Positions 7,521-14,641 of a stretch of DNA of 43,825 nt are shown here, one piece after another. Below the pieces are notes generated by a model, which worked only from the letters and a program-made list of their open reading frames with translations, did no database searches and had not been told where the DNA came from. Each line of letters starts with the position of its first letter. Position 1 is the first letter of the stretch. The translations under genes and the position numbers were made by a program. Source of the DNA: Geodermatophilus chilensis (GTDB taxonomy: Bacteria; Actinomycetota; Actinomycetes; Mycobacteriales; Geodermatophilaceae); assembly GCF_002802985.1 (NCBI RefSeq), contig NZ_NVPT01000019.1, positions 1-43,825 of the forward strand, read 5' to 3'.

Positions 7521-8063
7521 TCAGGGGGTGTCGAGCGCCTCGGTGAGGCCGACGGCGTCCATGCCGGCCCAGGTCTCTCCGACGTGGTGGGCCAGCACCA
7601 TGAGGTCGCGCAGGGCCCCGTTCCGGTCGCGGATGTGGTCCACCAGCAGCGCCTCCCCGGTGAAGCCCAGACCGGCGAACAGCGCCAGGGCCGGCCCCTG
7701 GTCGGCGACGACCTCGACGACCAGCTTGGTCAGCCCGGCCTCGAGGGCGTGCACCACGGCGTGCCGGGCCAGCTGCCGGCCCAGCCCGGAGCCGCGGCCG
7801 GCGGGGGCGACCACCAGCCGCACCTCGCCGACGTGGTCGGACCAGCCGGGCAGCCGGAGGACGGCGACGTAGCCGAGCACCCGGCCGCCGTCGTCCACCG
7901 CCGCCCAGCGGTCCACGCCCGGCGAGCCGGCCGCCCAGCCGCGCACGACGTCGGGGTCGGTGACGTCCTCGCGGATGAAGGTCCGGCCGCCCTCGGGCAG
8001 GTCGGCGAAGAAGCGCAGCAGGGCCTCGCAGTGCGCCTCCGTCAGCGGGGTCACGGTGGTCAC
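7521..8063 (-). CDS. GNAT family N-acetyltransferase
   Basis: A 180-residue protein with one GNAT fold. The acetyl-CoA-binding motif A is VRLVVAPAGRGSGLGRQLARHAV around residues 80-102 (R-GRGSG-LG pattern), and motif B is seen as ADQGPALALFAGLGFTGEA near 120-140. The substrate cannot be inferred. Its ATG is 4 bases from the stop of the downstream-read phaC pseudogene (8060), overlapping it by ATGA-type coupling, so it was the last cistron of the PHA operon. It is intact while the three genes before it are broken. Confidence 0.82.
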   Translation of the reverse strand: MTTVTPLTEAHCEALLRFFADLPEGGRTFIREDVTDPDVVRGWAAGSPGVDRWAAVDDGGRVLGYVAVLRLPGWSDHVGEVRLVVAPAGRGSGLGRQLARHAVVHALEAGLTKLVVEVVADQGPALALFAGLGFTGEALLVDHIRDRNGALRDLMVLAHHVGETWAGMDAVGLTEALDTP

Positions 8064-9177
8064 CGGGCGACCTCGCCGGTCGCCAGCGGCTCGCTGCGCC
8101 GCCGGAGGAAGTCCAGGATGGTCGGCACGGTGGTCCGGGCCGCCGTCCGGCCGACGACCAGGCCCATGTGCCCCGCGGGCAGCCGCAGGTCGTGCTTGTC
8201 CGGCGAGCCGACCAGGTCGATCAGGGGCGCGCTCGCCTCGGTGGGGACGATGTGGTCGCGATCGGCCCGCACGGCCAGGAAGGGCACCCGGATGTCGGAC
8301 AGGTGCACCCGGTCACCGCCGACCGTCAGCCGGTCGGTGACCATCCCGTTGTCGCGCACGAGCATCCGCACCGTCTGCTCCGCGGCGGCCCCGGGGAAGG
8401 GCACGTGGTCGTCCGACCAGCCGGTCATGGCCTGGTAGCCGGCTACGTACTCGTCGTTCCAGAGGCGCTCCCACAGCGTCACGTAGCGGGTCACCTCGGC
8501 CGTCGGGGTCAGCGTCTTGAAGCCCTGCAGGACGACCCGGGGCGGCACGTTGCCGTCGGCGTCCAGCACGTCGGAGACCTCCAGCCCGCCGACCCGGAAC
8601 AGGTCGGCCAGCGGGCCCATGTGGCGGAAGTCCACCGGGGTGGCCAGCACGGTGAGGCTGCGGATCGGCGCGTCCGGGTGGTGGGCGGCGTAGAGCAGGG
8701 CGAGGTCGCCGCCGAAGCAGTAGCCGAACAGGTTGACCTCGTCGGCCCCGGAGACCTCCAGCACCCGCTGGACGCCGGCCGGGATGTAGTCGTCGACGTA
8801 GTCCTCGAGGGTGTTGGCCGCGTCCCGCTCGTCCGGCTCGCCCCAGTCGAGCAGGTAGACGTCGAAGCCGGCGCCGAGCAGCTGCTCGACGAAGCTGTTG
8901 CCCGGCGCCAGGTCGAGGATGTAGCTGCGGCTGACCAGGCTGAACACGACGAGCAGGGGCGGGGAGTACCACACCCCGCCGTGGGTCTCCGGGTCGTTGC
9001 GGTAGTGCCACAGCTGGGTGCGGCCGCGCTGCCAGACGACGTCCTTGGGCGTCTGCCCGAGTCCGGCCGGGCGACGCCGCTGACCAGCCGGAGACCGTTA
9101 CGGGCGCGCAGGGCGTTGCGTTCGACGTCGCGCCGGACGCGGTCGAGGACCGTCTGCGGGCTGGGCACCGTCGGCAT
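8060..9177 (-). pseudogene. phaC: Polyhydroxyalkanoate synthase (class III-like PhaC), frameshifted
   Basis: PhaC polymerises hydroxyacyl-CoA into PHA granules. The gene starts with ATG at 9177 (MPTVPSPQTVLDRVRRDVERN). It keeps frame to VSGVARPD and then shifts by one base near 9060: the expected GACCTCGGGCAG reads GACTCGGGCAG. The remaining 330 or so codons are in another frame, beginning LGQTPKDVVWQRGRTQLWHY. All catalytic elements survive in that frame: lipase box GYCFGG with the nucleophile Cys (TGC at 8719-8717), Asp in VRADRDHIVP and His in PAGHMGLVVG. Restored length would be about 372 residues, the class III size. A single-base loss could be a sequencing error, but the two upstream genes are also damaged. 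Internal initiation at ATG 8974 would miss about 70 residues. Confidence 0.82.
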
Positions 9178-9492
9178 CGGACTCCTCGGGGGTGGGGCGG
9201 CGCTCGGTGTGCCGTCGCGCGGCCTCGAGCTGCAGGGTGAGCCGGCGGACCTCGCGGTCGAGGGCGCCGACCTGGGCGCGCAGCCGGCTGACGTCGGTCG
9301 CGGCCGGCAGGTTCAGCAGGTGCCACGCGCGGGCGGTCAGGTCGCGGGCGGAGCCGCGCGCCAGGGTGACCGCCCGTCGCGTCAGGCGGCGCCGACGGTG
9401 AAGGCCTCGGTGCGGACGAGCTCCTCGGCCCGCGGGGTCACCCGTCGCTCGACGGCGTCGAAGGCCTGCCGCCACAGCGGCGGCTCGCTCAT
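9098..9492 (-). pseudogene. PhaE/granule-associated subunit-like gene, frameshifted
   Basis: It begins at ATG 9492, overlapping the upstream stop as ATGA, with MSEPPLWRQAFDAVERRVTP and then RAEELVRTEAFTVGAA. It then meets TGA at 9384-9382. One base over, the reading continues naturally as LTRRAVTLARGSARDLTARA, WHLLNLPAATDVSRLRAQVG and a coiled-coil segment ALDREVRRLTLQLEAARR. The combined layout (short N-terminal helix, then NLPAATDV and a coiled coil) and the position just before phaC suggest the small PHA-synthase partner or phasin-like protein of actinobacterial PHA operons. The frame then runs 80 bases into phaC. A one-base deletion near 9386 explains the break. The family call is inference from layout and context. 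Confidence 0.62.
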
Positions 9493-9782
9493 GCGCGCAC
9501 CTCCGCGGGGACCTCGACGGCGCGGCGGAGGATCCTGCCGGTGGACCTCTCGGGCAGGGGCTCGACCAGCCAGCCGTGCCGCGGGTACTCGTAGGCGGCC
9601 CCCCGGTCCTCCACCCGGGCGCGCAGCTCGTCGGGGTCGGCCTGCTGCCCGGGCTCGAGGGCCACGCCGGCGGCGGCCTCGAGGAAGCCGGCGTAGGTCA
9701 GGACGGCGTCGTCCATGCGGAGCGCCGGCCGCTCGCCGTGCTCCGCCGCGGTGTCGAGCAGGTGCTGTGCCAGGTTGGCCAC
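9489..9782 (-). pseudogene. Acyl-CoA ligase remnant with large internal deletion
   Basis: The 97-residue frame joins two ends of a roughly 500-residue AMP-forming acyl-CoA synthetase. The first 41 residues (MANLAQHLLDTAAEHGERPA, then LRMDDAVLTYAGFLEAAAGV) match the N-terminus. The last 56 (ADPDELRARVEDRGAAYEYP and LPERSTGRILRRAVEVP) match the extreme C-terminus with the A10 motif, where the catalytic Lys (GKILRR in the family) is Arg. The AMP-binding core is missing, so no ligase activity is possible. The junction, near 9660, has short CTCGAGG-type repeats that could have mediated deletion. It is the first gene of the decayed PHA operon and would have activated fatty acids. Confidence 0.75.
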
Positions 9783-9831
9783 GAGGCCTCCCCCACCGGT
9801 CCGGGAACGGGTCCGGCCCTACCCGAGCTGT

Positions 9832-9848
9832 CTGTGGTCTACCCCACA
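9832..9848. promoter_or_regulatory. Candidate operator between PHA operon and SDR gene
   Basis: TGTGG (about 9832) and CCACA flank a 6-base spacer in the 149-bp divergent gap between the acyl-CoA ligase remnant and the SDR gene. The position would suit a shared TetR- or PadR-type repressor. No regulator gene is nearby, so this is a weak call. Confidence 0.25.
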
Positions 9849-9931
9849 CCAGCGCGGATCGGGCATCGCGGGTGGCGGCGCGGCCGTCGGGGCGACAGGC
9901 TCAGGGCCCACCGACGACGACGGGAGTGCAC

Positions 9932-10702
9932 GTGACGGACAGGACGGTCCTCGACATGTTCCGGCTGGACGGCCGGGTGGCGATCGTGACGGGGGCCTCC
10001 TCCGGCCTCGGTGCGGTGTTCGCCCGCGCCCTGGCCGAGGCCGGCGCCGACGTCGCGCTCGGCGCCCGCCGCGAGGACCGGCTGGGCGACACGCGGGCGG
10101 CTGTGGAGGCGGCCGGACGGCGGGCGATCACGGTGCGCACCGACGTGGCCCGGCCCGAGGACTGCCAGGGGCTGGTCGACGCCACCGTGGCCGAGTTCGG
10201 CAAGGTCGACGTCCTGGTCAACAACGCCGGCGTCGGCACCGCCGTGCCGGCCACCCGGGAGACCCCGGAGCAGTTCCGCTCGGTCATCGACGTGAACCTC
10301 AACGGCTGCTACTGGATGGCGCAGGCCTGCGCGCGGGTCATGCAGCCGGGCAGCTCGATCATCAACATCTCCAGCATCCTCGGGCTGACCACCGCCGGGC
10401 TGCCCCAGGCCGCCTACGCGGCCAGCAAGGCCGGCCTCATCGGGCTCACCCGCGACCTGGCGCAGCAGTGGACCGGCCGCAAGGGCATCCGGGTCAACGC
10501 GCTGGCCCCCGGCTTCTTCGAGTCGGAGATGACCGACCAGTACCCGGAGGGCTACATCGAGGGCCAGCTGGCCCGCGTGCTGGCCGGCCGCAAGGGCGAC
10601 CCCATGGAGCTGGCGGCTGCGCTGGTCTTCCTGGTCAGCGACGCCGGCGGCTACGTCACCGGGACCACGCTGCCGGTCGAGGGCGGCCTGCTCACCAGCT
10701 GA
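9932..10702 (+). CDS. SDR family oxidoreductase
   Basis: A 256-residue classical short-chain dehydrogenase. It has cofactor motif TGASSGLG near residue 20, NNAG in DVLVNNAGVGTA, active-site Ser in NISSILG, and YAASK with Tyr162 and Lys166. Start: GTG at 9932, giving VTDRTVLDMFRLDGRVAIVT. The C-terminus VTGTTLPVEGGLLTS is typical of 3-oxoacyl-ACP reductase/gluconate dehydrogenase-like SDRs. It is divergent from the decayed PHA operon, so an acetoacetyl-CoA reductase-type role was possible, but specificity cannot be read from the sequence. Confidence 0.88.
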   Translation: MTDRTVLDMFRLDGRVAIVTGASSGLGAVFARALAEAGADVALGARREDRLGDTRAAVEAAGRRAITVRTDVARPEDCQGLVDATVAEFGKVDVLVNNAGVGTAVPATRETPEQFRSVIDVNLNGCYWMAQACARVMQPGSSIINISSILGLTTAGLPQAAYAASKAGLIGLTRDLAQQWTGRKGIRVNALAPGFFESEMTDQYPEGYIEGQLARVLAGRKGDPMELAAALVFLVSDAGGYVTGTTLPVEGGLLTS

Positions 10703-10784
10703 CCGGCATGGTTCCCGGCGGGTGCGTACCGCACTCCCGAGTGCCTGCTCTCCGCTGGGAAGTGACGCTCCATCAGGGCGGTTG

Positions 10785-10816
10785 TGTGGGGGCGGACCGC
10801 GGTCCGCCCCACACGC
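10785..10816. terminator. GC-rich hairpin between SDR and NmrA-like genes
   Basis: GTGTGGGGGCGGACC and GGTCCGCCCCACAC form a nearly perfect stem of about 14 bp with one bulged G and a GC centre. It lacks a U-tract. It could end the SDR transcript or act as an operator for the gene starting at 10838. An additional small palindrome GCACTC-CC-GAGTGC lies about 50 bases upstream. Confidence 0.4.
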
Positions 10817-10837
10817 AGCCCTGGAGGAGCACCCACC

Positions 10838-11701
10838 ATGTCGATCGTCGTCACCGGAGCCACCGGACACCTGGGCCGGCTGGCCGTCGAGGCCCTGCTG
10901 GAGCGTGGCGTCCCCGCCGCCGAGGTCGTCGCCACCGGACGCCGGACCGAGAGCCTGACCGACCTCGCCGACCGCGGCGTCGTCGTCCGTCGCGCGGACT
11001 ACGACGACGAGGCGTCGTTGAAGGAGGCCTTCGCCGGAGCCGACCGGCTGCTGCTGGTCTCCGGCAGCGAGGTGGGGCAGCGGATGCGCCAGCACGGCAA
11101 CGCGGTCGCCGCGGCGCGCGCCGCCGGCGTCGGGTTCCTCGCCTACACGAGCATCGCGCACGCCGACACCTCCACGCTGCTGCTGGCCGAGGAGCACCGG
11201 GCCACCGAGCAGCTGCTCGCCGAGGCCGGGGTGCCGCACGCGCTGCTGCGCAACAGCTGGTACATCGAGAACTACACCGCCCAGCTGCCGGTGTACCTCG
11301 AGCACGGGATCGCCGGTGCGGCCGGGGACGGCGCGGTCAGCGCGGCGACCCGCGCGGACTACGCGGCGGCCGCCGCCGCCGTCGTCGCCACCGACGGGCA
11401 CGCCGGCGCGGTGTACGAGCTGGGCGGCGCGCCGTTCACGATGACGGAGCTGGCCGAGGTGGTCTCCGCCGCCACCGGCCGCACGGTCACCTACACCGAC
11501 CTGCCGGTCGAGCAGTACCAGCAGGTCCTCGTGGCCGCGGGCCTGCCCGCACCGCTCGCGGCCGTGTTCGCCGACGGCGACCGCGGTGTCGCTGCGGGCG
11601 AGCTCCTCGTGGAGGGCGACGACCTGGCCCGGCTGCTCGGCCGGGCGCCGACGTCCCTGGCCGAGGCCGTGGCCGCCGCCGTGCCCGCCCTGCGCGTCTG
11701 A
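10838..11701 (+). CDS. NmrA-like NAD(P)-binding oxidoreductase (QOR2-type)
   Basis: A 287-residue atypical SDR. It opens MSIVVTGATGHLGRLAVEAL, with the TGATGHLG dinucleotide motif, and lacks the YxxxK pair. Segments YTSIAHADTSTLLLAEEHRA and LLRNSWYIENY match the NmrA/QOR2 quinone-oxidoreductase-like group. ATG 10838 follows GGAGGAGC by 8 bases. It is followed 82 bases later by an HxlR regulator; in other actinobacteria such pairs respond to quinones or disulfide stress, so it may be a redox-induced quinone or NAD(P)H-sensing reductase. This role is inference from family and context. Confidence 0.85.
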   Translation: MSIVVTGATGHLGRLAVEALLERGVPAAEVVATGRRTESLTDLADRGVVVRRADYDDEASLKEAFAGADRLLLVSGSEVGQRMRQHGNAVAAARAAGVGFLAYTSIAHADTSTLLLAEEHRATEQLLAEAGVPHALLRNSWYIENYTAQLPVYLEHGIAGAAGDGAVSAATRADYAAAAAAVVATDGHAGAVYELGGAPFTMTELAEVVSAATGRTVTYTDLPVEQYQQVLVAAGLPAPLAAVFADGDRGVAAGELLVEGDDLARLLGRAPTSLAEAVAAAVPALRV

Positions 11702-11783
11702 CGCCGCACCCTGCGGGCAGCGCCGTGCGCCGCTGCCCGCAGGGGAGTGGCCGCCTGTCCGCCGGACCGACGAGGAGGTCGTC

Positions 11784-12164
11784 ATGCCCACGGCGACGCC
11801 GCCACCCGACCCGTACACCGTGGACTGCCCCAGCCGGCAGACGCTCGACCGCATCGGCGACCGGTGGACGATCCTCGTCTTCGGTGCCCTCGCCGACGGC
11901 CCGCGCCGCTTCACCGAGCTCGCGCGCCGCATCGAGGGCGTCAGCCAGAAGATGCTCACCCAGACGCTGCGCGGGCTCGAGCGCGACGGCCTGGTGACCC
12001 GCACCGTGCACGCCTCCGTGCCGCCCCGGGTCGACTACGAACTGACCCCGCTGGGGCGGACGCTCAGCGGTCCGATCGCCGCGCTGGAGCAGTGGGCGCG
12101 CGACCACATGGGTGAGGTCCTCGCCGCCCGCGCGGCCTACGACGCCGAGCGCACCGGCAGCTGA
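11784..12164 (+). CDS. HxlR family winged-helix transcriptional regulator
   Basis: A 126-residue regulator with a single winged helix (RQTLDRIGDRWTILVFGALA, RRFTELARRIEGVSQKMLTQ, TLRGLERDGLVTRTVHASVP, PRVDYELTPLGRTL). It has the N-terminal Cys15 (DCPSR) that serves as the thiol switch in HypR/YodB/QorR-type members. ATG 11784 is preceded by GAGGAGGTCGTC. It lies directly downstream of the NmrA-like reductase and probably controls it. The palindrome GCACTC-CC-GAGTGC near 10731 and the hairpin at 10785 are candidate operators. Sensing of quinones or electrophiles is inference. Confidence 0.87.
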   Translation: MPTATPPPDPYTVDCPSRQTLDRIGDRWTILVFGALADGPRRFTELARRIEGVSQKMLTQTLRGLERDGLVTRTVHASVPPRVDYELTPLGRTLSGPIAALEQWARDHMGEVLAARAAYDAERTGS

Positions 12165-12220
12165 CGGGTCCCGGACCCACGACGGGCCCACCGCGGACGG
12201 CGGGGTCCCGGCCGGGCCGC

Positions 12221-12226
12221 TACCGT
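12221..12226 (+). promoter_or_regulatory. Leaderless -10 box before MBL hydrolase
   Basis: TACCGT fits TANNNT and ends 8 bases before the ATG at 12235, so the transcript would start at or next to the start codon. No Shine-Dalgarno sequence is present, which agrees with a leaderless mRNA. Confidence 0.55.
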
Positions 12227-12234
12227 CCGGCCGC

Positions 12235-12813
12235 ATGACCGACCTCTCCCGGACCGCCCGCCTCGACGTCCTCGTCGAGGGCTACGTCCGCCCACCCCAC
12301 GTGGCCGGCACGGTGAGCCTTATCCGCGACGCGGACCGGGTCGTCGTCGTCGACCCGGGCATGGTCGCCGACCGGGAACTCATCCTCGGGCCGATGCACG
12401 AGCTCGGCGTCCGGCCGGAGGACGTCACGGACGTCGTGCTCAGCCACCACCACCTCGACCACAACGTCAACGTGGCGCTCTTCCCCGTGGTCCCGGTCCA
12501 CGACTTCCAGTCGGTCATCGACGGCGACGTGTTCACCCGCCGGGACGCCGACGGCACCCGGCTCACGCCGGGCATCCGCCTCCTGGCCACTCCCGGGCAC
12601 ACCCCGCAGGACATCACGACCCTCGTGGGTACGGCCGACGACGTCGTCGCCCTCACCCACCTGTGGTGGACCGACGAGGGCCCGGCCGAGGACCCGTACG
12701 CCCCCGACCGCGAGCAGCTGCGCCGGCAGCGCGAGCGGGTGCTGGAGCTGGCGACGGTCATCGTGCCGGGTCACGGGGCGCCTTTCCGCCCGGGGACCTC
12801 GACCCCTCGCTGA
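12235..12813 (+). CDS. MBL-fold metallohydrolase (MBLAC1-like)
   Basis: A 192-residue metallo-beta-lactamase-fold hydrolase. The zinc motif HxHxDH is SHHHLDH (His71, His73, Asp75, His76), followed by the C-terminal metal ligands in TPGHTPQD and VPGHGAPF. Length and the VVVVDPGMVADRELILGPMH opening resemble the MBLAC1 group rather than beta-lactamases. The substrate is unknown. No signal peptide, so cytosolic. It ends 28 bases before a strong bidirectional hairpin that separates it from the convergent tRNA. Confidence 0.85.
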   Translation: MTDLSRTARLDVLVEGYVRPPHVAGTVSLIRDADRVVVVDPGMVADRELILGPMHELGVRPEDVTDVVLSHHHLDHNVNVALFPVVPVHDFQSVIDGDVFTRRDADGTRLTPGIRLLATPGHTPQDITTLVGTADDVVALTHLWWTDEGPAEDPYAPDREQLRRQRERVLELATVIVPGHGAPFRPGTSTPR

Positions 12814-12841
12814 ACGGCGCGACGGCCCGCGCCCGGACGCA

Positions 12842-12875
12842 CGAGAGGCCCCGCCGCGGACGGCGGGGCCTCTCG
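12842..12875. terminator. Bidirectional hairpin between MBL hydrolase and tRNA-Arg
   Basis: A perfect 15-bp stem (12842-12856 with 12861-12875) and a 4-base loop CGGA lie between convergent transcription units. The stem is very GC-rich with no U-tract, as usual for actinobacterial intrinsic terminators. Confidence 0.8.
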
Positions 12876-12886
12876 GTGCTGCTGGG

Positions 12887-12958
12887 TGCCCCCGGCAGGA
12901 TTCGAACCTGCGCACCCGCCTCCGGAGGGCGGTGCTCTATCCCCTGAGCTACGGGGGC
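12887..12958 (-). tRNA. tRNA-Arg (anticodon CCG)
   Basis: A full cloverleaf on the minus strand. Acceptor arms are GCCCCCG and CGGGGGC with discriminator A, and the D-arm is GCTC-AGGGGATA-GAGC. The anticodon arm CCGCC-CTCCGGA-GGCGG gives anticodon CCG, which reads CGG codons. The variable loop has 4 bases and the T-arm is GCAGG-TTCGAAT-CCTGC. CCA is not encoded. Length 72. CGG is heavily used in this genome, so the gene matters for general translation. Confidence 0.95.
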
Positions 12959-13017
12959 TCTGCGGTGGGGCGTCGTAGAACCTACCAGCCCTCCCACGGC
13001 GTCCGGACGGCGGTGCG

Positions 13018-13671
13018 TCAGGGCGCGGGGAGGGGGGTGCCACCGCGGGCGGCGAGCATCCGCTCCATGGTCGTGACTTCCGCCGTCTGGGTCTCGGCGA
13101 TCGTGCCGGCCAGGTTCGCGACGGCCGTGACGTCGGCGTGCTCAGCGGCGTACTGCGCCATCTCGAAGCCGCCCTGGTGGTGCCGGATCATCAGCCGCAG
13201 GAACGCGACGTCGAACTCCGTGCCCGACAGGGACCGCAGCTCCGCCAGCTCCGACTCCGTGGCCATCCCCGGCATCAGGTCGCCGGGCGCGCCGGCCGTG
13301 TCGTGCCCGGCGTGCCCGCCGTCCGAGCCCATCCAGGCCATGGTGTCCCCGCCGGTCGGCGGCAGGCCCCACAGCGCCAGCCAGCCCTGCATCCGCCCGA
13401 CCTGGTTCTGCTGGGTCTCGGCGATGTCGAACGCCAGCTGGCGGACCTCCGGGTCGGTGCTGCGCTCCGGCACCAGGTTCGCCATCTCCACGCCCTGCAG
13501 GTGGTGCCGGGACATGTCGCGGGCGAAGCCGGCCTCGACGGATCCCGAGCCCGGCACCGGCGCGCCGCGGCCGATGCCCAGGGCGACCGCGGCGCCCCCG
13601 CCGATCAGGACCAGCCCGACGGCGATGACCGCCAGCAGGAGGACCCGCAGCGGGCTGCGCGCGGCCGTCAC
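13018..13671 (-). CDS. DUF305 membrane-anchored protein
   Basis: A 217-residue protein. An N-terminal membrane anchor (VLLLAVIAVGLVLIGGGAAV, about residues 10-30) is followed by a periplasm-side ferritin-like helical domain with two repeats of the DUF305 signature: MSRHHLQGVEMANL (about 54) and MIRHHQGGFEMAQY (about 160). A His/Met-rich insert (MAWMGSDGGHAGHDTAG) lies between them. His and Met of this kind bind copper in the related CopM. The GTG start overlaps the stop of the DUF3105 gene as GTGA, so the pair is one operon. A copper or metal role is inference from the motif. Confidence 0.88.
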   Translation of the reverse strand: MTAARSPLRVLLLAVIAVGLVLIGGGAAVALGIGRGAPVPGSGSVEAGFARDMSRHHLQGVEMANLVPERSTDPEVRQLAFDIAETQQNQVGRMQGWLALWGLPPTGGDTMAWMGSDGGHAGHDTAGAPGDLMPGMATESELAELRSLSGTEFDVAFLRLMIRHHQGGFEMAQYAAEHADVTAVANLAGTIAETQTAEVTTMERMLAARGGTPLPAP

Positions 13672-14441
13672 GGAGCGCCGGTCTCGGCCCCGGACGTGGT
13701 CGGGGCGTCGGTCGTCATGGACGACGCGCCGCGGCTGCTGTCACCCACGGTCAGCGGGTCGCTGATGAACTGCGGGTTCTCGCAGCTGGCCCCGGGCTCG
13801 GGGAAGAACTCCTCGTTGTAGGTGAGGAAGTCGGCGAACTGCTCGATCCGCGGGTCGTCGGCCGAGTCGACCTTCAGCTGGTGGTTCCAGGACTGCAGGC
13901 TGACGGGGGAGTCCTGCCCGGGGTTGGGGGAGAGCATCCGGCCGGACTCGCCGGCCACGTCGGTGAGGGTCTGCAGCGCGTCGCCGGTGACCACCTCGGG
14001 GTCGTAGGTGATCCAGACCGCGCCGTGCTCGAGGGCGTGGACGGCGTTCTCCTGCCGGATCTGCACGTCGTAGACGGTGCCGGTGCAGTCGGCCCACTCG
14101 CCGTCGTGCGGCCCGCCCACCGGCGGGGACTGCTCGTAGGTGACCGGGGTGGTCACGTGCTCCTGGCCGGCGGCGTAGTCGAAGGTCTGCGCGCCCTCGA
14201 TCTCGTCGACGGCGTCGACCCGGCCGGCCTCGGCCTCGTTGACCTGCAGGACGGCGTAGGTGAGGACGGCGGCGGCGAACACCAGGACGGCGACCGCGGC
14301 GGCGATCAGCCCCCACGGCCGCTGCGGGGCGACGACGTTGCTCACCGGCGGACGCGTGCGCCCGCCCTTCCCGCCTGCCGCGCCCGCCCGGCTGGCTCCG
14401 CCGCGCGTGCGGCCGGGCTCGGGCTTGCGGTCCTTGGCCAA
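13668..14441 (-). CDS. DUF3105 membrane-anchored protein
   Basis: A 257-residue protein. It has a basic N-terminal tail of about 40 residues, a membrane helix (WGLIAAAVAVLVFAAAVLTY, about 43-66) and an extracytoplasmic DUF3105 domain with the family's YEQSPPVGGPHDGEWADCTG and HALEHGAVWITYDP segments. Its biochemical role is unknown. It is paired with DUF305 in many actinobacteria, and here the two overlap by four bases. The acidic Ser/Thr-rich tail (SSRGASSMTTDAPTTSGAET) is likely disordered. It is divergent from argS. Confidence 0.87.
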   Translation of the reverse strand: MAKDRKPEPGRTRGGASRAGAAGGKGGRTRPPVSNVVAPQRPWGLIAAAVAVLVFAAAVLTYAVLQVNEAEAGRVDAVDEIEGAQTFDYAAGQEHVTTPVTYEQSPPVGGPHDGEWADCTGTVYDVQIRQENAVHALEHGAVWITYDPEVVTGDALQTLTDVAGESGRMLSPNPGQDSPVSLQSWNHQLKVDSADDPRIEQFADFLTYNEEFFPEPGASCENPQFISDPLTVGDSSRGASSMTTDAPTTSGAETGAP

Positions 14442-14629
14442 GGCCTCTCCTCGGTGCTCGGTGTGTGACAGTGGTCTCCGGCCGCGGGCCCGCGTGGGCC
14501 GGCCGGGCAGCGCGGCGACTCCCGCGCGGCTGTCCAGCGGCCGAGTCTAGGTCCGCGAGGTGAACGGACCCTGGGAGCACGGGGTTCCTGGGGTGAGGAA
14601 GCCCGCATGGGACGCAGGAGGCCGGTCAG

Positions 14630-14635
14630 TACGCT
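14630..14635 (+). promoter_or_regulatory. Leaderless -10 box of the argS operon
   Basis: TACGCT followed by six bases and then the GTG start of argS. The position predicts a transcript that begins at the start codon. This would be the main promoter for argS-lysA-hom-thrC-thrB. Confidence 0.6.
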
Positions 14636-14641
14636 CGTGCG

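Noticed and set aside
8060-8974. Shorter intact phaC of 304 residues starting at ATG 8974
   Set aside because: The start lies inside the conserved region (before VVFSLVSRSYILDL), about 70 residues are missing, and the preceding sequence in the same frame is clearly PhaC. It is the tail of a frameshifted gene.
9050-9075. Programmed frameshift in phaC
   Set aside because: There is no slippery heptamer or downstream structure, and the neighbouring genes are independently damaged.
460-14441. Prophage, genomic island or defence system in the accessory region
   Set aside because: No integrase, transposase, phage structural gene, restriction, toxin-antitoxin or other defence gene is seen, the tRNA has no attachment duplication, and base composition is uniform.
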